Assembly: GCA_020152595.1 (NCBI GenBank)
Contig: JAIGNY010003759.1
Location: forward strand, 1,186,501 to 1,250,500
Origin: Chiridota heheva
Taxonomy: Eukaryota; Echinodermata; Holothuroidea; Apodida; Chiridotidae
Length of the DNA stretch: 64,000 nt
Reading direction: 5' to 3'
Shown: piece by piece, positions 12,101-27,100 of the stretch
Position numbering within the stretch: the stretch's first letter is position 1
How the letters are laid out: each line of letters opens with the position of its first letter
Notes under the pieces: generated by a model
What the model was told of the DNA's origin: nothing
The model's input: only the letters and a program-made list of their open reading frames with translations
Database searches by the model: none
Translations under genes and position numbers: made by a program

Positions 12101-15100
12101 TTGAATCATCGATCTGACACAGATTATCAGAAAGGCCAGGGCGCATGGTCCTGACATTCCACATCTGGCAAATTCTTCTTCTTTTTTCATAGTTTTGTTA
12201 GGTACGATGTTGCAGTCTGCTTGTCAAGTAGATCCAAGCCCCAAGCACCCATTGAAGCAGGCAAAATGTGGCGGGCCAGCACCTTATTGACCGGGGGCTG
12301 CCCGGCTATTGTTTTTTAATGGTGATGCCTTGCATATTAATTAGTAGGCGTGGCTTAATGTAAAAATCTTGAAATCTCCATATTTTGTGTTCATATTGTG
12401 GGCAGGTTTAATATGATTTTGTAAACAAAAAGCTTGTAAACACAATACCTCAAAACTATGAACTGGATTTACGTCATGTGTGTTAGACAGATAACCCATG
12501 ATCTGCAGATGTGCCCTAACGTATTTTATGGTGATTTCATGCATATTAATAAGTGGGCAGGGTTTAAAGTTTAAATTTAAAAAAAGTGATAAACGCGCAT
12601 TTGTCCATTTTGCGTCATATTGGGCATGATAATTTTGTTGGTTATTGTGTACATTCTTATGTTATCAACAGATGTCATTAATGTGCATGTTGAGCGTGGC
12701 TTAGTGTGAAAGTGCTATGCTGTATCTCATAAATGATATATATTTGATTTATGCTATATGTGGTACACAGATGGGTCATGGCCTGTACATATGTTCTAAT
12801 GTTGTGGTAGTGATGTCCTGATTATTAATGATTAATTAGGTGGGGCTTACAGACAAATGTTTGAAATAGGATAATGAGCAATCATTTTTGCATCATACTC
12901 GCTATGACAATGTTGTTAATGATTGTACAAATGCATGTTGTCAACATTGTTATTAAACCTTTTGGTTCTGGTTGATGGTGATGGCATGCATATGAATGAG
13001 CAGGAGGGGCGTGTTTATGCCCATGGTTTGTAGATGTGCCCTATTTTTGGTGGTGATGTACATGTAATGCATATTAATGAGTAGGCAGGGCCTAATGTAA
13101 GAATCTTGAAATGTTCATATGTTAACAACTGCATGTTTGTTTTGTTTCATATTTGGTATAATTATGATGTTAGCTGGTGTGTGTATGTTAATGATATAAA
13201 AAGGTTGAATTTCATTGATATGGATAGTGGGCAGGGCTTAACATGATTTGGTAGACAAAAAGCTTGTAAGCACGGTCTCTCAAAAACTGATTTTTATTCA
13301 TGTCATGTATGGTACACAGATAGCACATGGTCTGCAGATGTGCCCTATTGTTTCTGATGGTGATAGCATGCATATTAATGAGTAGGCGGGGCTTTATATA
13401 AAAGTCTTGAAATGCTCTTATTTTGACAATCACATGTGTGATAAAGTCTGCTGTACACAAAAGTTCTCCATGAAGCACACCTGACAATGTACAATTTCCT
13501 CTCAAAAATCTATTTCAAATTATCTCACAACACTTATACTTCTTTTACAACCTTCTCTCTCCCATTCCTTTTTACTGACTCTTTGAGTTTTTTTATCTCC
13601 ACAACCTTCTATCATTTAATAACACTTTATCAATCAGTCTTTTATCAAATCCTGCTTTCAGCTTAGGCAGAATTAAGGCCACTTAGTAGTAGGGGATTAG
13701 AGTCCCTACTATGGAATTCTACTTTTTGACTCCCAGCTTTCACTGTAAGGGAATTGTATTAGTAGATTCCATATGGTAAGCATACTCATCACACAGCTAC
13801 CCTGCACTGTATATATGGACAAGTTGTCGACCTTAGGGGGAGCTTTACAACATTGCCCTATTGATTTTGATGGTGATAACATGCATATTAATGATTAGGC
13901 GGGGCTTCATGTACAAATCTTGAAATGCTCTTATTTTGACATTCACATATCTGTTTTGTTTCATATTTGTTAGAATAATGATGTTAGCTAGTGTGTACAT
14001 GATCGTTGTATAAAAACGGTGACTTTTATTAATATGCCTAGTGGGTGGGGTTTAATATGATTTTTTAAATAAAAAGCTTGTAAACATAATATCTCAAAAA
14101 CTGAACTGGATTCCCATCATGTGTTGTACACAGATAGCTCATGATTTGCAGATGTGCCTTAATGTTTTTGGTGGTGATTTCATGCATATAAATAACTGGG
14201 CCTGAAGTGGAAATTTTGAAAAAGTGATAAATGAGCAACTGTACATGTACTGTATGTCCATTTTGTGTCATATTGGGCATAATAATATTGTTGGTTATTG
14301 TGCATAGGCTTAAGTTATCAACAGATGTCATTAATATGCATGGTGGGCATGGCTTAGTTTGAAATTGTTAAATGATGACACCATACTGCATCTCATCAGA
14401 TTTATGCTATACTGTATGTGGTACATAGTTGGGTCATGGTCTGTACATATGTTCTATGTGCTACAGTATATGTGGTACACAGATGGGTCATGGTCTGTAC
14501 ATATGTACTAATGATGTCCTGTTGCAAATCAATCAGCTTGTAAAAGAAAAAAAAAATTGAAGGGGAATTTGATAATATGAGCAGGAATCCAGCAATCGTG
14601 CACCTTAATGTAAACACTACTATGTATGATATATGAGCAACTTTTCCTAAAGAAAAAAAAAAACAAGAAGGAACTACAAAACTCCTTGATCTTATATTTT
14701 CTATCATATCTGATGTCTCTTTTTTCCTTTTTTTGATTATAGGATACCAGCCGTTGTATTTCACAATAATGTATTCATGCTGTTCTGCGAGGCAAGGTTT
14801 GAGGGTCTCAAGGATTATGGTCACATGATGATTGCTATGAGGAGAGGCGTCTTCCATTCCAAAGACCAGGAAATTCAGTGGGACACGATCAAGATTATCG
14901 CTCATTTAACTGGCTTCAGGTAATTAGTGACTACAGGACATTAAGACTTTTGTAATAGATGTAAAGAGTTTCTAGCAAAATCTTGCAATTTGCTCTTCTT
15001 CAAGTACTAAAAATAGATTTTGACTAACTTGTTGGACTTATTTCTTTGTGTTAAGCTTCTGTAGAGTAGTCAATTTTTTTCATTTTTTTTAGGATTGACC

Positions 15101-18100
15101 TTTTCCCACATTTTTCTCTCCAATTTGAATGATGTTCTCTCTTTAGTGTCAAATTGTGTTAGAAAAACAAACAAGTGTGATCAGTGCATTGATTGATACA
15201 TGGTTGAGTGCAGATGGTTTGCATTATATTTCTTTGTGTAGATTTTCATGGAAAATATCTGAATACTGTTATCAATGTTTAGTTCAAAGTTGTCTGAGAT
15301 ATACAATAATTGATTAAAGTTTGATTCATGCATTTTTAGCAGACAGTTTACATTTACTTGTGTGTGAGTAAGTCTTTATAAACTTAAAGATACAAAACAT
15401 GAGTAAAAGTCATTTTTCAATAAAAATCAGGCCATGTCACTAACCAGTTTTTGAAATGAGTACTGTAAGTTTTTTTGTGAAAGTCAAGTCACAAGTCATT
15501 TTTAGACAACTTACAGTAGGTCACAAGTATTTTTTTGCCTAAGTCAAGTCATTTTCCTTCCAGTCAAGTCAAATCAGTAACGTAAAAATATGGCTTGAGA
15601 CTCACGATGCAGCTCTAGCGTAGAAAGTGAATGAGGGGGGGAGGGCAAGCTGCCCTCTCTGAAAGGATTTTACCTGCCCAGATGGGAAATCATAAATACA
15701 AAAAAAGAAATACATTTAAAAAAATTGAACAGAAATTTGGTAAAAGTATTAGAAACTTTGGTGAAATTTAGTAACATTTCCTGAAAATGAACGAAATTGA
15801 CAAAAAATGGACAAAATTGAAACAGATTTCCCAATTATCAGAAATCATGAATACTTTACTAAAGCAATTTGTTTGCTCTTAAACAGGAGTTTTTTAGTTT
15901 ATATTCAACCTCTCCTATGACCACCCCCCCCATAATGTCTTTGTCCTTTGTCCCTGGACTCAATCTTCTTCCAATTCAATTACTAGAGTACAAGAAGCTC
16001 TGATACAAAAGAACATATTGGGAAATGGATTTGTGAAGTACAGCAGATTGTTAAAACAAGATTTCCATTTTATTCTTTTTTTCTAAGGACCATGAATCCG
16101 AGTCCAGTTGTAGACAGGATTCACAACACCATCATGGTTGTTTTTGCTGGCTTTCCCTCAACCATGTCTTTCCAGGAGATGATGAACTTTCCAGGCTTTC
16201 CTCTTTCAAAGCTTTATGTAATAAAGGTAAAGTTTAATATTTAAAGGTGCATGGGTGGGCAGAGATTTTATAGGCGTCAGAAAGAGCTTAAACTGGTGGT
16301 TTCCGAGTGATGGCTAATCTAAATATAAATAATTAGCCTTTCCAGGTTATGAAATAGGCCACGCCTACCATGGCAACGCGGTAACAAACAGACCTTAAAC
16401 CCGCATGAACAATGCATTGACATTTAGATCTTCATGTGATTTGTCGCAAGCTTTTATCAATTTATGGCACTTCTCCGGATCTTTCTAGTTCTTAGCAAAA
16501 GGAATAAACAAAAATTCTGTCTCCTTACTTTCTGGATAACAGAAATCGGATTATTAAAGCCATCACTCAGCAAAATTTGTTTTATACAGTATATGCATTG
16601 ACAACATGAGCGCGTGCCGCTAGCTAGCTGTACTGTACCAGTACCATGTATGATGTTTGCCCTACTTAGTTACGCAGATTTTGCTGCTAGGGAAATTGGT
16701 GCGATGATTGGTTAAACAAGCTGTCAATCATCAACCCAGAGAGATTAATTACCTCCACCAACGAAGTTGGACAGAGGTTGTTTGTCTGTCTGTTTGTCTG
16801 TTGGTCATCAAACATATCTCAAGAACTGGTGATTAGATTTTGATTAAATGTGCTGTGTGGTTTTGTTACTGCTGAAGGAAGAAATTATTTTATTTTGGAG
16901 CATATTGAAACAAGGGGAAGGGCAGAAATAGAGGGGTGCGGATATTTTAGGGTGAGATCTGTGTGGCTTAGTTGAAACTTTCCAGTGGAATATGCTGAAC
17001 AATAAATTCATGCCAAGAAAGGCCCAAATAATTCAAAGAGAATCAAGACAATTGGTTTCTGCGATGAATGGAAAATGAAAGAATGTGAATCTTACCTGAA
17101 TAGAAATCAAACAATGAATGCTTAGCCTGAATAAAACTGAAAACTTATCAATCAGATGGCAGATGATCCTGAAGTATTCAGAATGCAAGTGGTCAATTCA
17201 TTACAAGAGTGAGGAAGAGATTCTATGGAGATGAAACTTGGTGGGCCTATGTTGAAGTGGGATGGGGTATGAATTCTAAAATATATTAGGCATGTCAGAA
17301 TTGCCAAGGGGTGGAGGTATGCACTCGACTGAGTGCTAAAATTCAGTTCTTAATGTATGTAACAGTTAAGATGTATTAAAATACGACAGCTCAAAATTCT
17401 TAATGTAGTCCTTCAAATTTCTGTCATAAATTTCAGTCACTAAAAATTGTTAGATTGTTTTGTCCTGCTAACTTTTGACTGGGGGTATGATGAAAATTCA
17501 AAACCTCTTCATCATATTCAACCTCTCCCATTCAAATAACGTTGGTGAAGGATTGAAAAATAATAGCTTAAGAGGAAATTCACAGGTTGTCTTATTGTTA
17601 AGTCACAAAATTAGAATAAAAGTCACATGATTTAAAAAATATATTAAAATTAAAATATTTTGGAAAATATTTAAAATGCTGTAAAATGGTCAGTTTTTAA
17701 CAGATTTTGATCAAACTTTGCTATTTTTGTGGTCTATGACATATTTCCTCCAATGAAGCTTAAGTTGTTGTACCTGTCTATAGATATATAAATAGACAAC
17801 TAGGCAGTTAAAATTTGCTTAATTCGTTTCAAAAAGGGTTGAAAAGTTTACTAATCACACAAAGTTTTTTTGTGTCATGCAATTCTGATAAGCCCAGGCT
17901 TTAGATTTTGCTAGTTTTCCTGGATAATTTACCCATAATGCTGCCTTTTACTTCTCATTGGGATTGAGGCCTTTAGCACATCATTCCATTTGTATTAGTT
18001 CTTCTTTACTGTAATTTTTGTAATTGTGTCTTCTTATTATGGCATGGGTGATTAGCCCTATGACCAAATTCCAATGCTGGAGGGTTGGTAGCTTAGCTCT

Positions 18101-21100
18101 TAGTATTGTCATTATATGATTTAGAAATTAACATTGAAGAAGTTGGTTAGATGTTAATTAATTTCTTAGACTTTTTATAATTGTTCTGAAATAATGATCT
18201 TGTGTCTAGATGTCACTAGTCTGTCTTTTTGCAGTATTGCGGTCTTAAAAGACAAGTTTAGGATTCAGTAAATGCCTTAGTATTTTTTTCTTGATGAAGC
18301 TGTTTGTTACAGTACTTTGATGCTAAAGCATTAGGTAGTTCATATGAATGTCCTTACATGTTTTGAAGCATTTAGTTCCAAATAAATTTATAAGTAATTA
18401 ATCGCCAATCAATCAATACATCTTCAAATAGTCTTAAAAAAAACAAATAGATTTCTCATAGTGTGGTGGTCAAATCTTATATGATAAATCTTATATGATA
18501 TAGGAAAAACAATTGAATTTGGTAGTAGGTGAAAATCTTATTGAATTAGAGAATGGATTTGAGACTTCATAGTAACTTGTAAGAATAGGATGGACGAAAC
18601 TAGATGTGACATGACCACCTCATATTCTCACTTCATTATTCCAATTTATTGAAATATTTCATTAAAGTTTTGTGACCAATTACTGCCCGTAATAATTTTG
18701 AAGATAAACAAAGGAAAACTGCATAAACTAACCCATCTAAATGATACAATTTCCTGTGCATTTCTTAGATAACCCATCTAAATGATACAATTTCCTGTGC
18801 ATTTCTTAGATAACCCATCTAAATGATACAATTTCTTGTGCATTTCTTAGATAACCCATTTAAATGATACAATTTCTTGTGCATTTCTTAGATAACCCAT
18901 CTAAATGATACAATTTCTTGTGCATTTCTTAGATAACCCATCTAAATGATACAATTTTCTGTGCATTTCTTAGATAACCCATCTAAATGATACAATTTCC
19001 TGTGCATTTCTTAGATAACTCATCTAAGTGATACAATTTCCTGTGCATTTCTTAGATAACCCATCTAAATGATACAATTTCTTGTGCATTTCTTAGATAA
19101 CCCATCTAAATGATACAATTTCTTGTGCATTTCTTAGATAACCCATCTAAATAATACAATTTTGTGTGCATTTCTTAGATAACCCATCTAAAGGATACAA
19201 TTTCTTGTGCATTTCTTAGATATCCATCTAAATGATACAATTTCTTGTGCATTTCTTAGATAAGCCATCTAAATGATACAATTTCTTATGCATTTCTTAG
19301 AGTTATGATTTGGGTTTATCGTGGACGGACCCCCAAGACATCTCCGAGGACACCATCCTGAAGATACATCCCATCCCCGTCCTGCTGGTGCCTGGTCCCG
19401 GTCATTCCATCCAAATGGAATGTGGGCGTATTATCGTGCCTGTAAATTACTTCACTGAAGACAGTCATGGAGGTACGTTTGGTTGTCGAGGATTAAAAAC
19501 GCCTTGTAATATTACCTTATCTCTTTAATGATGGCTCTATTTCGACTTTCTTTAAAAAAAACTCAAATGCTCACATCTCAGATGTTCTTCTCAGCTTCAA
19601 ATACCATATTTGACTTAATAGGCGCCAGGTGCTTACGAAAATAAGAATGGCACAACTTTTTAGGCCTAAAGTTTCTTTCTCATAAGCGCCATGCATGCAT
19701 GCATGCTTAAGGGAGTCACGTACATTCAAAGTGCATTGTACATGAACAATTATATACATGAACTTGTTCTATACTTGTCAAAGAAAATAAATCAAAGTAA
19801 GTAATTACTACGAGTTTCTTTTTCCCGTTTAAACAGGGATTCAGACTAGCATAAAACAAAAGATATGGAACATAAATATGTTGGGATTTGTTATCAGTCG
19901 AAAAATGTATGGTGGGTGCTTATTAGAGCATGAGCACTTTATATTACGTTGAATACGGTACTTTAGCAGCAAATCATAACTCATTGATACAACACCATTT
20001 TTGGATCTACTGCAACATATACCTACAGATACAGATAAATTCAGTTAAGTGTGTTCTTCGTATGTCCTGGTCTACCTTGCAAATTAAATCAACTTACTCA
20101 CCACAAATACAGCATCCTCTTCTCTTTAGCAAACTACAATCTTGGGCAAAGGTTTTTTACCCATTTTCTTCACCCTTTCCACCCCCTTTAAATGTTGGGA
20201 GTGAATGTTGAAAGTTGCAGTTCCAAGTCATATCCCAACATTGTAAAGAGGTCGAAGGGTGAAAAAGGGTCAAGACTTTTGTCCAGGATTGTATAGCCTG
20301 TCTGTTTCTAATATTCTATAACTTGAATTGTTAAATTGCTGTTAATCCGTGAAACAACCAACCACTTCAAAGGAATCCACACAATTACCCAATCCAAAAA
20401 GTGTTCAACATGTTGCAAGAAATATCCCAAAAGTTGCTTTGTTCAATTAAAATGCCAGAAATTGCAAACTGGCTAAAAATTGGTTTCAATTTGATTTTGG
20501 TGTATGAAGTTTTACATTTAAATTTTTTTATTGTAGAGGCCTCCATCATCTTACAGTCATAGCATTAGCTTGACAAGCTAGATTTTCAATCTCATTCAAT
20601 CTTCATTCACCAGTGCTTCACAAGTGGTTATCAAATGGCTTTTAAGGCTGTTTCTGTTGAATGTATCTTGATTGATTGTAACTTTATTTTCACTCTCTTG
20701 CAAGTACAACAATATACAGGTTAAGAAAATAATAATTGAGCTTTACATACATTTGTGACAATTTGCAAGGGATAGTGAGGGGGTTATCTGCTCAAGCCAG
20801 AAAGGCTTATCGAGTCAGAAACCCCCATGAAAACATAATTAACAAATATGTTACGACACAAACTTAACATGAAAAAAAGAAAAGAAATCATATATCAATA
20901 GTCAACATTATTAAACGGGGTATCTTAAGAAAAAGTGGACAAAAAAAAACAATTCAGAATTAGATAGAATCATATAAGCTTAGAAAGTCATTCTTAAGAT
21001 GAGACTTAAATGTTTTGACATTATTTACGTTTTTAATATCTTGCGGTATGTCATTCCAGACTTTTACACCCGTATATCTTAAACAATGTTGGGATAGTGT

Positions 21101-24100
21101 AAGCCTAAATTTTGGAATACGGTAATCATTATGACCTGTGGTTTTGTAAAAGTTTTGTGAGAAAAAATGGTCAAAAGCATTGGGTAAATTGTTATTCTTA
21201 TATTGATACATGGTTATAGCAAGTTGGTATTTATGGAGGTCAAATATATTAAGAGTTCATAATTTAAAGAAGATCGGGGCGGTATGGGCATTAAAAGGAC
21301 TACCAGTGACAATTCTATAGTGGCACGTTTTTGCAAAAGAAAAAGCTTTTGTATGTGAGAAGGATAAGCACCACCCCAGGCGACATTACAATATGATATA
21401 TACGGCAAAATCAAAGTATTATATAGCATCTTAAGTATAGCATGGTATGAATAACATGGTATGAATTACTGTCCATATGAAAATATACAGAAATGTGTTT
21501 TATCCAATATGTGACCTTGAAAATCAATTAAGGGCATAGAGGGGAAACTGTAACATTGAGGTCACCCAGGAAATAGAACTTTTTGTAATAAAACGGTGTT
21601 TAGTAGTAAAATGGAAATGCAAAAAGGAAGAATAAAGTATTCTACCAGACAGGGGAGCAACTCAATAATAATGTGACCACTGACTATGGAAAAATGTATG
21701 TTTTCATGAGTGCACACATCATTAAAAAGAGATGAAAAAGAGATGAAATTGAGAGATGGTATGAAAAAAGGTGAAAACAAAAGGTGGTATGTAAAGTAAT
21801 AACGTTCATGCCCATAACGAAGAGGTGTTCGTCCGAGTGAACGAACTCCCTTTTTGAGAAAGTATATTTAATGGGGTGCAACAAGGTGCTTTGGAGGGGT
21901 GAGTTAATCCCATGGTCTCACAAGAAAAATCTATACTTCAAGAGTCGAAAAGGCAAACAATATATACACCATGATATGCTTTTATGGGGTCCTCTTCCAC
22001 CACATTTAACTTCCCCCTCTCTACACCTAAACTTACTTACCTCCTTTTTTTTCTCTTTCTGCTATTCCCCCTCATCTCCCTTACAAACCTTCCATCTCCT
22101 CACTATCCTAAATCTTACACCATAATTTATTAACACCCTCTTGGCACGTTTGACTCTGACTGTCGCAGTGCCATTAAACATCAACAAACCAAAGCAAGCC
22201 AAATGCAAAATTTCCCATGCACCACAAGGACTGCCATTGCACACATACACATACAAAAGTATATACACTACTGTAGGTTTCCTTCAGATCTTTTGAGGAT
22301 AAGAGATAAGAAGGGGATACATGTCTTTCAGCTAATGTGGTATAAGGTAAGATACTTTACCGATGCCACATTTCAATGATTTTTCTTCAAACAGTGCGCA
22401 TACCTCACATGTGTTCGAATTGTACAAACTATGTCCGAGTCTTGTATAGCGATGACGGTGGACTTACATGGTCTGTTGGGAAACGGTCACCCTTTTCAAA
22501 AGATCCCTCAGGAATCATCATTCATCCTAATGAAATTCAGGTATTTGATCTGTTAAATTTCAAGTGCATATTGCTGACCCATCATGTAGATGATCTATTT
22601 GTGTAAGATTAATTAATCTTTCTGCTTCATGCACACATGAAATATATCTTCCTGCTTATGTACAAAGCAAACCCTCCCCACTTGATGTTTAAAATGGAGA
22701 TAGCCAAATTTAAAAATTAGATTATTTTTGTTTGTTTTAGGGGTCTTCTACAGGATAAGGACTGGGATGGGCCCTCTATGGGGTTAGAGCCAGCCCCTTC
22801 CAAATGAAGGGACCTTTCCTTTGGTCTCCTATGGAAGCAAGATCATACCAGGGTTACTTGGGAAATGTTCAGAAAGGTTTTTCACCAAAAACAGTACTGT
22901 AAACAAATTTAGGAGAGCCGTTGTTAAGTGGTGTAATTCCATATTAACCAAAATCACTATTTTCCAAGATTTTAGCATATATTTTGAATATTTGCAAATA
23001 TTTTGCTCTTGAATGTCATTGTAGTGTTCTATAAACCACTATGCAATATACTTATTGCCTTTTACTGCACCAAGTTACCTCTTAAATGCTGGTTGCTAGG
23101 GGAAATAATGACATAGCAGCCAAAACTGCATTTGTTTAATCTTTCCCCCCCCTCCCCCTCCCCCTCCCTTCTCCTCCCTTCCTTCTAATTTCTCATAAGT
23201 GCAACTTTCAGACTTGAGAACATGTGAATATTGTTTTATAATGATAATCACTAAATGTTTACAAAGATTGTAAGTACTTCCCTAGTGGGGACTACAGAAC
23301 TAAAAAACTAAAGCACTTTTGAGCCTATGGCCCATGGTCTAGTGCCATGTGGGACATAGTATGAGATGCCATTTTTATAATTGGGCAGGTCATATGATAT
23401 GGGTGTCAATTTGCATGGCCATGCGAACCATGACAGTATTTACCATTCTAGTTTTAAGTTTATGTGGATTTTGGCAAACTAATTTCTTATCTTTAAGATT
23501 CCAGGTCATCCATCGATTTCATGTGAACACATCTTCTAGAGATAATCAGAAAACTCATTCAGAATTGCTTACTCTGTCCGGGATTTAGTACCTTTGCCAT
23601 TATCCAGTACTGTTAAATGCAAAGGAAGAATATGACTATTGAGGGGCCCCTAGAATGATACGCAGTCATCTTTTGATCATGTGCTGCTTCAAAGCACCAT
23701 TGAGATTATTGGTTTGATCTCAAATAATGTAGATATGAATAGCCACATTGCCAAAAGCTCTCAGTACTGCAATTCCTTCTTTTTCTATTCCTGTTGTAGG
23801 CTGCAGAAATCGATGACAATACTTTGTGCTTAAATGCCAGGACGCTTGCCCACAACCACCCACGTTCAATAATATTCAGCACCGATGGCGGCAGATCCCT
23901 TCAGCCAAATAATTTGTCTCCAAGACTGGTGGAGCCAGGCTACAAAAAGGATGGAACTCCGATGTGGGCAGCTGGGTGTGCGGTAAGCACAGTATTTTTG
24001 TGGGGGAGGGGGGAATTATAAATTATTGAAATATATTGAATTGTATTTCAAAAGTTGGCAGCTTCTTCAAGTTTTATAATACCCTGCTGCTGTAATGTCC

Positions 24101-27100
24101 CTCAAAGCGACACCCTGCATATTTATGCGACACCCTGCATATTTATGCGACACCCTGCATATTTATGCGACACCCTGCATATTTATGCGACACCCTGCAT
24201 ATTTATGCGACACCCTGCATATTTATGCGACACCCTGCATATTTATGCGACACCCTGCATATTTATGCGACACCCTGCATATTTATGCGACACCCTGCCT
24301 ATTTATGCGACACCCTGCCTATTTATGCGACACCCTGCATATTTATGCGACACCCTGCATATTTATGCGACACCCTGCATATTTATGCGACACCCTGCAT
24401 ATTTATGCGACACCCTGCATATATATGCGACACCCTGCATATTTATGCGACACCCTGCATATTTATGCGACACCCTGCCTATTTATGCGACACCCTGCCT
24501 ATTTATGCGACACCCTGCATATTTATGCGACACCCTGCATATTTATGCGACACCCTGCATATTTATGCGACACCCTGCATATTTATGCGACACCCTGCAT
24601 ATTTATGCGACACCCTGTATATTTATGCGACACCCTGCATATTTAGGCGACACCCTGCATATTTATGCGACACCCTGCATATTTATGCGACACCCTGCAT
24701 ATTTATGCGTGTCCCTTTATGCGACACCCTGCATATTTATGCTTGTCCCTTGAAGTGACACCCAGCATATTTATGCTTGTCCCTTGAAATGACACCCAGC
24801 ATATTTATGCTTGTCCCTTGAAATGACACCCAGCATATTTATGCTTGTCCCTCGAAGTGACACCCAGCATATTTATGCTTGTCCCTCAAGTGACACCCAA
24901 CATATTTATGCTTGTCCCTCAAAGTGACACCCAGCATAATTATGCTTGTCCCTTGAAGTGACACCCAGCATATTTATGCTTGTCCCTCAAAGTGACACCC
25001 AGCATATTTATGCTTGTCCCTCAAAGTCACACCCAGCATATTTATGCTTGTCCCTCGAAGTGACACCCAGCATATTTATGCTTGTCCCCCGAAATCACAC
25101 CCAGCATATTTATGCTTATCCCTCGAAGTCACACCCAGCATATTTATGCTTGTCCCTTGAAGTCACACCCAGCATAATTATGCTTGTCGCTGGAAACGAC
25201 ACCCAGCATATTTATGCTTGTCCCTCAAAGTGACACCCAGCATATTTATGTTTGTCCCTCAAAGTCACACCCAGCATATTTATGCTTGTCCCTCGCAGTC
25301 ACACCCAGCATATTTATGCTTCTCCCTCGAAGTCACACCCAGCATATTTATGCTTGTCCCTTGAAGTCACACCCAGCATAGTTATGCTTGTCGCTGGAAA
25401 CGACACCCAGCATATTCATGCTTGTCCCTAGAAGTGACACCCAGCATATTTATGCTTGTCCCTCGAAGTGGCACTCAGCATATTTATGCTTTATGTGTGA
25501 AAGAATGTCAAAGTTTTATATTCTAAAAAAGCTTGTTTTGTGTTTGAGTTTACAGTATGGCTTATCAAAGATCTAAGAAATCTTTACAAATGCAAAATGT
25601 ATGGCATAAACAAAAAAGTTGAAGGCATGGCCAAAATCTATATGTAGTTTTATTTTTTGCGTCTCAAATTCACCCATTCATCACTTGGGTCATGTCATTC
25701 TTAGGGGTCATTCCGCAGTTTGTCACTATCACAGACTAAAGAAGAACCCTTAATTGAATAATGTTTCTAACTGTTAGGGCAAAAGATTATAAACAGTTGG
25801 TTTATATATGAATATGGAGAGCTATTCAAGATGACATCACAAATTTGCATATTATCATGAATAACAAGACCTGGAAACTGAAGAGAAGAAAAAGTGAAAT
25901 TTTAAAAGTGTTGCTAATGGATTTTTTTGCTAGTTGAATAAATTTGAATGGTTTTACAATCTAGTGAATGTTTTACTTGGTGTGTAAGAGTTTGTATCCT
26001 TTTGATTCTTCTTGTCATTAACCATTCTATATCATAATTCACTTAAGGTTATGGCATACCTCTTTCTCCCACTCTTACACCAATTTGCAATTCCAACAAA
26101 CAACTTATTGTCAAATTTTACAGGCCTTAGCCAGTGCTGTACTGGGGTACAGTCTGTCCATAAATTATTTTGTGAAAGACCAGGTGGAGCTTCAGACTGC
26201 CAGAAATCGGCAACATTTCTTATGAATTTGTTTTTTTTCTACACCTTTTTTAATGTTATCTAAAGCAAGGATGTTTATTCTCAGGTAGTTTTTTCAGCCT
26301 AATGGGTAATTCTAAGACATGATATTTGGATTTGGTGAGATTCTTGGCCTATTTGTGGTCAGAAAATGCATTTATATTAGTGTAGGAACTGGACCAGTTC
26401 CACGATTTTTTTTTTTTTTTACCGATTTCTGGGTGAAGCTTGCTTGCAATTAATTAATCACTAAACGCTCACAAATTTTGGCTATTAACGTTTAGTACAT
26501 TAATCGCAAATCAACAGCACTACTCTTCACCCACTCTGGAACTCTCCTCTGCCCTTTGAACCTAATTGCTTAGCTCTTCCAGAACAATCAACCCTATACA
26601 CTTTATCTTTTTACCTACAACACATCAACTGCCAAAACAATATTTAAAGGCATCCTTCTCCAAAAAAACAACAAAAAAACAATGGAAAAACCCTTCTCCA
26701 CAACTCTTCCTCCTTCTTGCACCATCTCCTCAACTCCTCCTTTAAAATTGAGTTTATTCAGAACTACTATTGATTTAAGTTAACCTCTGCAGCACTATTT
26801 AAACCCTCCCCTGAAACACTACCAACCCAAACTTTTCTTCTCTATTCCATTCCAGGGAAGCGTCATCTCATTTAAAGGGCCAAACAGAAATACAGGTACA
26901 GGCATTTCACCGCACAGACGATGGGTTCTTTTCTCGAACCCAGCAGATGCCGATTTCCGTCGTCATCTATCCATCCATCTCAGCATCGACGGTTGTAAGT
27001 CTTGGAGCCATAAATGGGTTGTATTTGAGCAAGCGGCAGCTTATTCAGATATGACGTACTTTGAGCACAATAACGAAGGAAAAACTGAAAGATATGTGGC

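Noticed and set aside
24107-25494. CRISPR-like array
   Set aside because: Directly adjacent tandem units with no unique spacers, in a eukaryotic intron.
24055-25576. Long overlapping open frames with 20-residue repeats (up to 232 codons)
   Set aside because: They are the 20-bp and 34-bp minisatellites read through. All three frames are open only because the unit lacks stops, and the array lies in a sialidase intron.
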